A stretch of 9,873 nucleotides of DNA from CAMCSH01 sp043748535 (GTDB lineage Bacteria; Verrucomicrobiota; Lentisphaeria; Lentisphaerales; Lentisphaeraceae), in assembly GCA_043748535.1 (NCBI GenBank), contig JAYTMY010000168.1, forward strand, positions 1 to 9,873, in the 5' to 3' direction. Shown in pieces: positions 1-4,000 of the stretch; the first letter of the stretch is position 1; every line of letters starts with the position of its first letter. Under the pieces are notes generated by a model that did no database searches, was not told the origin of the DNA, and saw only the letters and a list, made by a program, of their open reading frames with translations. Both the position numbers and the translations under genes were made by a program.

Positions 1-714
1 AACGCCTCGACCCGCGACATCGCCTCCTTCCTCACCGCCACCGGCAAGGCGCCGCACTCGGTCCACCTCGTCGAATTCCTCGGCGACACGCCGCAGGAAG
101 TGGCCGACAAGGCCCGCGCCTTCGTCGCTTCGATGCAAGCTCAAAAGATCGGCTCGCTCTACCACCTCTGCCTCGACGCCGCCGAGCAGCACCGCGCCTG
201 GGAAGTCCGCCGCCTCAGCCTCGGCCTGATCTCGAATGTCCCGGGCAAGCGCAAGGGGGTGTCGACCATCGAAGACGCCTGCGTGCCGATCGAGCACCTC
301 GCCGAGTACAGCCGCTTCGTCTTCGACTGCTGCCACCGCCACGGCCTGCACACCGCCACCTACGCTCACGCCTCGGTCGGCGTCCTCCACTTCGAAGCCC
401 GCCTCGACCTGCACGAACCGGAAGATCGCGCCAAGCTCCGCGCCCTCGGCGAGGAATGCTTCGCCGAATGCCTCCGCCTCGGCGGCGTTTTCTCCGGCGA
501 ACACGGCGACGGCATCGTCCGCGGCGAGTTCATCGAACGCCAGTTCGGCTCGCGCCTCTTCATGGCCTTCCGCGAGGTCAAATCGCTCTTCGACCCCGAC
601 AACCTGATGAACCCCGGCCGCAAGCTCGACGCCCTGCCTCTCGACGGCCCGTTGCGCTACGGCGACAGCTCCGGCAGCCCCGCCGGGGCCCCAAGGATTA
701 TCCGCAACGTCTGA
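1..714 (+). CDS. FAD-linked 2-hydroxyacid dehydrogenase (YdiJ/GlcD-like), FAD-oxidase C-terminal part; 5' cut by window, 3' ends at frameshift
   Basis: The reading frame is open from base 1, so the start and the FAD-binding (PCMH-type) half lie left of the window. What remains is the FAD-linked oxidase C-terminal domain (D-lactate dehydrogenase/GlcD/YdiJ type). Visible hallmarks, numbered from the first residue here, are a YAHASVGVLHFEAR segment from about residue 121, GEHGDG at 166-171, and FDPDNLMNPGRK from about 197. The family oxidises D-2-hydroxyacids (D-lactate, glycolate, D-2-hydroxyglutarate) on FAD. In the YdiJ-type architecture this domain runs directly into iron-sulfur modules, and those are found next to it in another frame (690-2018). 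The frame ends with RIIRNV and a TGA at 712-714, shortly after the conserved LRYG segment, where the protein should continue. I therefore read this as one half of a single broken gene, not a complete product. The substrate cannot be fixed from this fragment. Codon use is strongly C-ended (CTC, GCC, CGC) with no sign of recent transfer. Confidence 0.85.
   Translation, partial: NASTRDIASFLTATGKAPHSVHLVEFLGDTPQEVADKARAFVASMQAQKIGSLYHLCLDAAEQHRAWEVRRLSLGLISNVPGKRKGVSTIEDACVPIEHLAEYSRFVFDCCHRHGLHTATYAHASVGVLHFEARLDLHEPEDRAKLRALGEECFAECLRLGGVFSGEHGDGIVRGEFIERQFGSRLFMAFREVKSLFDPDNLMNPGRKLDALPLDGPLRYGDSSGSPAGAPRIIRNV
689..692 (+). other. Frameshift site: CCCC run missing one C between the two halves of the dehydrogenase
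   Basis: Upstream homology is in the frame starting at base 1 and downstream homology is in the frame holding codon 690. Restoring a fifth C here reads ...Ala-Gly-Ala-Pro-Lys-Asp-Tyr-Pro-Gln-Arg-Leu..., joining both parts with no residue lost. The short GGGGCCCC context is prone to sequencing or replication slippage. It does not match a canonical X-XXY-YYZ slippery heptamer: the alanine codon would re-pair badly after a -1 slip. I see no obvious stimulatory stem-loop or internal Shine-Dalgarno, so programmed frameshifting is the least likely of sequencing error, mutation and recoding. Confidence 0.75.
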
Positions 715-2018
715 CCGGGATCCAAGGTCTGTTCCGCTACGGCGAACAAGACGGCCTGGTCGGCGCGGTCGAACAATGCAACGGCGTCGGCGCCTGCCGC
801 AAACTCGGCAGCGGCAACATGTGCCCGAGCTTCCGCGCCACCAACGAGGAGGCCCACGCCACCCGCGGCCGCGCCAACGCCCTGCGCATGGCGATCTCCG
901 GTCAGCTCAACGGCGAGATCGGCCTCAAGGGCCTTACCGACCCCGGCCTGCATGAAACCCTCGAGCTCTGCCTTTCCTGCAAGGCCTGCAAATCCGAATG
1001 CCCCAACGCTGTCGACATGGCCAAGCTCAAGAGCGAAGCCCTGCAGGCGAAGTGGGACGCCGAGGGAGTCTCGCCCAAGGCCCGCCTCATCGGCGATCTC
1101 CCCACCCGCGCCGGCCAGTTCGGCGGCAGTTTCCTCGGCAAGATCGGCACCGCAATCAGCAAGACCGGCCTGGTGCGCAGCTTGATGGCCTCGCGCTACG
1201 GCATCGACCGCCGCCGCGAACTGCCCGAAATGGCGCCGCGCAATCTCGACCAGATCCTCCGCGACAAGGGTCTGCCCTCGGGCAAAGGCAGCCGCAAGGT
1301 CGCACTTTTCGCCGACACCTGGATGCGCTACTTCGAGCCCGAGATCGGCCTCGCCACGGTCGAACTGCTGGAGTCCTGCGGCTTCGCCGTCACCCTCACT
1401 CGCTCGCACGATGCCCAGCGTCCCCGCCTCTCCGCCGGCTTGGTGCGCGAGGCCAAGAAGCACGGCACCGCCGTCTTCGCCGAGTTGCGGAATCTGCAAA
1501 AGCAGGGTCTGCCGGTGCTTTGCGTCGAACCTTCCGAATGCTCGGCCCTGGTCGACGATCTGCCCGACCTGCTCGACGAAGTTCCCGGCGAACGGCCGCT
1601 CAAGGAAGTCGCGACCAATGTCTTTTTGATCGACGACTTCCTCGCTGCCGAGCTCGGCAAAGGCCTCAAGTTACGCCCGCTCGATCAAGCAGGATCGCTG
1701 ATGCTGCATCCGCACTGCCATCAACGCGCCGTCTTTTCTGCTGCCGCGCCGAAGAAGATCCTCGAAGCCGCCGGCTTTGCGGTGAGCGCACCCGAGACCG
1801 GCTGCTGCGGCATGGCCGGCTCCTTCGGCTACGCTCATCACGAGCTGTCGCAGAAGATCGGCGAAGACCGCCTCTTCCCGGCAGTTCGGGCAGCTCAGAA
1901 AGAAGGCCGCGCCATCGTCGCCACCGGCACCTCCTGCCGTCAGCAATTGCACGACTTCACCCGCATCGAGGCGCGCCACTGGGTGCAGCTGGTGCGTGGA
2001 GCGACGAGCTCTCTTTGA
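690..2018 (+). CDS. Iron-sulfur C-terminal part of the same YdiJ-like dehydrogenase (4Fe-4S plus cysteine-rich CCG domain), out of frame with its N-terminal part
   Basis: This is the continuation of the dehydrogenase one frame back; 690 is the first in-frame codon after the inferred break, not a start codon. No convincing start with a ribosome binding site is seen near the beginning. The first ATG between the two cysteine clusters would drop the first cluster. In order there are: an EQCNGVGACRK...MCPS cluster (cysteines encoded at 777, 795 and 822), the motif HATRGRANALR, a ferredoxin-like CLSCKACKSECP cluster (cysteines at 969, 978, 987, 999), and a C-terminal cysteine-rich electron-transfer domain with HPHCHQR and ETGCCGMAGSFGY (about 1700-1835). 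It ends normally after GTSCRQQLHDF. These modules would carry electrons from FAD to a respiratory acceptor at the cytoplasmic membrane. Fused to the preceding fragment by adding one C, it gives a normal YdiJ-like C-terminal two thirds. Substrate (D-2-hydroxyglutarate or D-lactate) is an inference from family members. Confidence 0.85.
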   Translation, partial: PKDYPQRLTGIQGLFRYGEQDGLVGAVEQCNGVGACRKLGSGNMCPSFRATNEEAHATRGRANALRMAISGQLNGEIGLKGLTDPGLHETLELCLSCKACKSECPNAVDMAKLKSEALQAKWDAEGVSPKARLIGDLPTRAGQFGGSFLGKIGTAISKTGLVRSLMASRYGIDRRRELPEMAPRNLDQILRDKGLPSGKGSRKVALFADTWMRYFEPEIGLATVELLESCGFAVTLTRSHDAQRPRLSAGLVREAKKHGTAVFAELRNLQKQGLPVLCVEPSECSALVDDLPDLLDEVPGERPLKEVATNVFLIDDFLAAELGKGLKLRPLDQAGSLMLHPHCHQRAVFSAAAPKKILEAAGFAVSAPETGCCGMAGSFGYAHHELSQKIGEDRLFPAVRAAQKEGRAIVATGTSCRQQLHDFTRIEARHWVQLVRGATSSL

Positions 2019-2024
2019 TCTGCC

Positions 2025-2147
2025 TCAGCTTTCCTGATCGAGGCGGGAACGGCGGAGGGCGACGGCGTAGCTGAGCATGGCGGCCGCGATGCGTTCGGCC
2101 TCGCCCGCTTTGAGGAGGGCGAGGGCGCCTTCGACCCGGCAATAGGT
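2025..2147 (-). pseudogene. Coding-looking 40-codon remnant without a start, between two convergent genes
   Basis: On the - strand an open frame runs from just after a TGA (2150-2148) to a TGA at 2027-2025. It encodes a 40-residue, helix-prone peptide beginning TYCRVEGALALLKAG and ending VALRRSRLDQES. Nearly all codons end in C or G (GTC, GCC, CTC, CGC), and many begin with G, as in the real genes here. The only ATG in the frame would leave about 16 residues, and no start codon follows the upstream stop. It lies in a different frame from the aldehyde dehydrogenase that ends 20 bases upstream. The likeliest readings are the C-terminal remnant of a gene lost by deletion or frameshift, or a chance open frame in GC-rich DNA. 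The opposite strand is also open in the aligned frame, which weakens the case. No family is recognised. Confidence 0.3.
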
Positions 2148-2166
2148 TCAGCCTTTGATGGCGGGC

Positions 2167-3609
2167 TTATTTGAGTTCAAGGCCGGGGCAAAGGGAGGGG
2201 ACTTCGACCTTGGGGGCTTCGATCGAGGCGACCGGGGTGGCGCAGTAATCCGCGGCGAGGAAAGCGCCGGGGCGGAAGTTGCCGCTTTTGCCGGTGCCGC
2301 CGAAGGGCGCAGACGAGGAAGCGCCGGTGATCTGGCGATTCCAATTGACGATGCCGGCATTGGAGCTGGCGCGGAACTCAGCGTAGAGCTCGGCAGAATC
2401 GGAAATCAGGCCGGCCGCGAGACCAAAGGCGGTGTCATTCGCCTCCTCCAGCGCGGCGGCAAAATCCGGCACCCGAATGACCTGCAGGAGGGGGCCGAAG
2501 AACTCGTGATCGAGCCGTTCGGGAACGGCGGTGACGTCGATAATGCCGGGGCTGAGCAGGGCCGGGCAACGTGGCTGGGGCGCCATGGTCAAGAGGCTGC
2601 GGGCTCCTTGCGTCAGCAGAAGGCTTTGCGCCTTCAGCAAATGTTGGGCGCTGGCGGCGGAGATCAGCGGCCCCATGAAGGGCTCGGCTTCATCGCGGGG
2701 TAAACCAACGCGAATGCCGCTGCATTGGTGCAGCAATTCAACTAAAACCTGGTCGCCCTCGGGGCCGCTCGGCAGGATGAGCCGACGGGCGCAGACGCAG
2801 CGTTGGCCGGAGCTGATAAAGGCCGATTGAATGATGAGATGCGCCGCCGCTTTAAAATCGGCAACTTGCCAGACCACGAGGGGGTTATTGCCGCCCATTT
2901 CGAGCGCAAGCATTTTTTCCGGTTGGCCGGCGAGGGCCTTGTGGATCGCGGCGCCGGTGGGGTAGCTACCGGTGAAAAGCACGCCGTGTGAAGACGGGTG
3001 AGCGGTCAGGGCGACGCCGGTGTCGCGAGCGCCTTGGACGAGATTGAGAACGCCATCGGGAAGGCCGGCTTCGGTCCACAGTTTGACCATGGCTTCGCCG
3101 CAAGCTGGGGTCTGTTCACTGGGCTTGAAGACCAGGGTATTGCCGGCGAGAAGAGCTGGAATGATGTGGCCATTGGGCAGGTGCATGGGGAGGTTGAAGG
3201 GGCCGAAAACCGCCATTGGCCCGATGGGGCGCCACCGGGTGATCGAGTGGGCCAAACCGCCGGGCATCGGCTGGCTGTTTTCCGAGCAGCGTTGAGCGTA
3301 GGCGCTGAGGGAGACGGCGAGTTTGCCGATCATCGCCGCGACTTCGGTCAGGCATTCCCAATTGGGCTTGCCGGTTTCATCGGAAATCAGGCGGGCGAGG
3401 CGGGTTTTATCGCGTTCCAGCAAGCTTTTAAACCGCTCGGCGACGGTGCTGCGTTCGGCGAGGCTGAGGCGGCTCCAAGCCGGGAACGCGGCCGCGGCGG
3501 CGCGAAAGGCAGCATCGACGTCGGCGGCGCTGGCGGCTGGGCCTTCCCAGAGGACTTCGCCGGTGGCGGGATTGTGGGATTGGAAATTTTCGGGCTGGGC
3601 GGGATTCAT
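2167..3609 (-). CDS. astD: N-succinylglutamate 5-semialdehyde dehydrogenase-like aldehyde dehydrogenase (AstD family)
   Basis: A complete 480-residue NAD(P)+-dependent aldehyde dehydrogenase. From start to end it follows the AstD pattern: NPATGEVLWEG near the N-terminus, ETGKPNWE, a VFGPFNLPMHLPNGHIIPALLAGNT cofactor-binding stretch, LALEMGGNNPL with the general base Glu237, SGQRCVCARR with catalytic Cys271 (34 residues later, the usual ALDH spacing), DHEFFGPLLQV, GIVNWNR, APFGGTGKSGNFRPGAF and a final ADYCATPVASIE. AstD oxidises N-succinylglutamate semialdehyde to N-succinylglutamate in the cytoplasm, the fourth step of the arginine succinyltransferase pathway. Usual length is about 490 residues, so this copy is full length. 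ATG at 3609 is preceded by AGGAG with an 8-base spacer. No astA, astB, astC or astE lies in the window, so the physiological aldehyde may differ. A related succinylated or other semialdehyde is possible. The family call is strong, the pathway assignment weaker. Confidence 0.9.
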   Translation of the reverse strand: MNPAQPENFQSHNPATGEVLWEGPAASAADVDAAFRAAAAAFPAWSRLSLAERSTVAERFKSLLERDKTRLARLISDETGKPNWECLTEVAAMIGKLAVSLSAYAQRCSENSQPMPGGLAHSITRWRPIGPMAVFGPFNLPMHLPNGHIIPALLAGNTLVFKPSEQTPACGEAMVKLWTEAGLPDGVLNLVQGARDTGVALTAHPSSHGVLFTGSYPTGAAIHKALAGQPEKMLALEMGGNNPLVVWQVADFKAAAHLIIQSAFISSGQRCVCARRLILPSGPEGDQVLVELLHQCSGIRVGLPRDEAEPFMGPLISAASAQHLLKAQSLLLTQGARSLLTMAPQPRCPALLSPGIIDVTAVPERLDHEFFGPLLQVIRVPDFAAALEEANDTAFGLAAGLISDSAELYAEFRASSNAGIVNWNRQITGASSSAPFGGTGKSGNFRPGAFLAADYCATPVASIEAPKVEVPSLCPGLELK

Positions 3610-3617
3610 CGTTGGCT

Positions 3618-3622
3618 CTCCT
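3618..3622 (-). promoter_or_regulatory. Ribosome binding site AGGAG of the aldehyde dehydrogenase
   Basis: On the - strand the sequence reads GAGGAGAG, with the AGGAG core 8 bases before the ATG at 3609. This supports 3609 as the true start. Confidence 0.7.
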
Positions 3623-3633
3623 CAAGCTCTGTT

Positions 3634-3658
3634 GACTCCAAAGGAGTCGGGGATTTTA
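3634..3658 (-). promoter_or_regulatory. Possible promoter -10 box with overlapping inverted repeat upstream of the aldehyde dehydrogenase
   Basis: On the - strand TAAAAT (3658-3653) matches five of six bases of the sigma70 -10 consensus, and would start transcription near 3646. A perfect inverted repeat GACTCC-N3-GGAGTC (3634-3648) overlaps that start point, the position expected for a repressor operator or a hairpin at the 5' end of the mRNA. No good -35 hexamer is seen 16-18 bases upstream, so the promoter is weak or activator dependent, if real. Confidence 0.3.
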
Positions 3659-3679
3659 GCCTAGGCTTGAGCCGCATCG

Positions 3680-3707
3680 GCGACACCTTGGGGCAGAGAG
3701 TTATAAA
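3680..3707 (+). promoter_or_regulatory. Possible + strand sigma70-like promoter in the intergenic region
   Basis: GCGACA (3680-3685, four of six matches to the -35 consensus) and TATAAA (3702-3707, five of six matches to the -10 consensus) are separated by 16 bases. Transcription would begin near 3714 and run rightward to the hairpin plus T-run at 3852-3877, giving an RNA of about 165 bases. Nothing in between looks like a protein-coding gene. A promoter predicted by eye at this match level is often wrong. Confidence 0.22.
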
Positions 3708-3851
3708 GACCGCCCCCAAGGAGGTCGCGGAGTTCCGGCTAGCACTGCGATTTTTACGTTCATCGATGAAACCCTAGCGTTTGGCGCAATTGAGTTCCGT
3801 TGGGTAACTGATTCACTCTATGCCAAGCCCTAGAGCCTGTCAAGAGAATAC

Positions 3852-3877
3852 AGTTGCACTCTGCAACTTCATTTTTT
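3852..3877 (+). terminator. Rho-independent terminator-like hairpin with T6 (rightward)
   Basis: Perfect inverted repeat AGTTGCA-CTC-TGCAACT (3852-3868), followed after three bases by TTTTTT (3872-3877). The stem is 7 bp with a 3-base loop and moderate GC. Orientation is rightward; on the other strand no T-run follows. No annotated + strand gene ends nearby, so it would serve a short unannotated RNA starting within this gap. It could also be a protein-binding palindrome. Confidence 0.45.
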
Positions 3878-3908
3878 GGCGCACAATCTTCCCCTACCCT
3901 CCCCGCGA

Positions 3909-3936
3909 AGGTCCTCGGTGCCAGGTCCTCGGTGCC
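3909..3936. repeat. Perfect tandem duplication of a 14-base unit
   Basis: AGGTCCTCGGTGCC occurs twice head to tail (3909-3922 and 3923-3936) with no mismatch. It sits five bases left of the 27-base palindrome at 3942-3968. It most likely arose by replication slippage. A paired protein-binding site cannot be excluded. Confidence 0.85.
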
Positions 3937-3941
3937 ATGCA

Positions 3942-3968
3942 CCAAAGCCCTCGATTCGAGGGCTTTGG
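3942..3968 (-). terminator. 27-base perfect palindrome, probable bidirectional terminator after the cytochrome c gene
   Basis: CCAAAGCCCTCGA-T-TCGAGGGCTTTGG: 13-base arms around a single T, perfect. As RNA it forms a GC-rich stem of about 11 bp with a five-base loop. It starts 32 bases after the stop codon of the DUF6797/cytochrome gene on the - strand, the expected place for its terminator. The AAAGCCC...GGGCTTT layout is that of bidirectional intrinsic terminators, but the T-tract is only three bases. It would also stop rightward transcripts. Confidence 0.6.
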
Positions 3969-4000
3969 CAGTTTCTGGGTTCATTCGTATTCGCGCCAAA

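Larger units (their letters stand above)
3610..4000. other. 391-base gene-free region between the aldehyde dehydrogenase and the cytochrome c operon
   Basis: Short open frames exist on both strands here but none has a ribosome binding site, codon bias or recognisable sequence. Base composition is visibly more AT-rich between about 3740 and 3900 than in the neighbouring genes. The region holds the aldehyde dehydrogenase promoter area, a possible + strand transcription unit (about 3714-3877), a tandem repeat and a strong palindrome. The 8-mer TTTGGCGC appears at 3780-3787 and 3875-3882 on the + strand and inverted at 3993-4000, the last at the very end of the gap. Confidence 0.6.

Noticed and set aside
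685..715. Programmed -1 ribosomal frameshift
   Set aside because: The GGGGCCCCA context does not give good re-pairing in both P and A sites, and no stimulatory hairpin is apparent; a missing C is simpler.
998..2074. 358-codon + strand open frame inside the iron-sulfur gene, and a 280-codon - strand frame at 657-1499
   Set aside because: Arginine/proline-rich and alanine/glycine-rich shadows of the frame that carries the cysteine clusters.
2019..2166. Terminator between the converging dehydrogenase and aldehyde dehydrogenase genes
   Set aside because: No stem-loop with a T-run seen on either strand.
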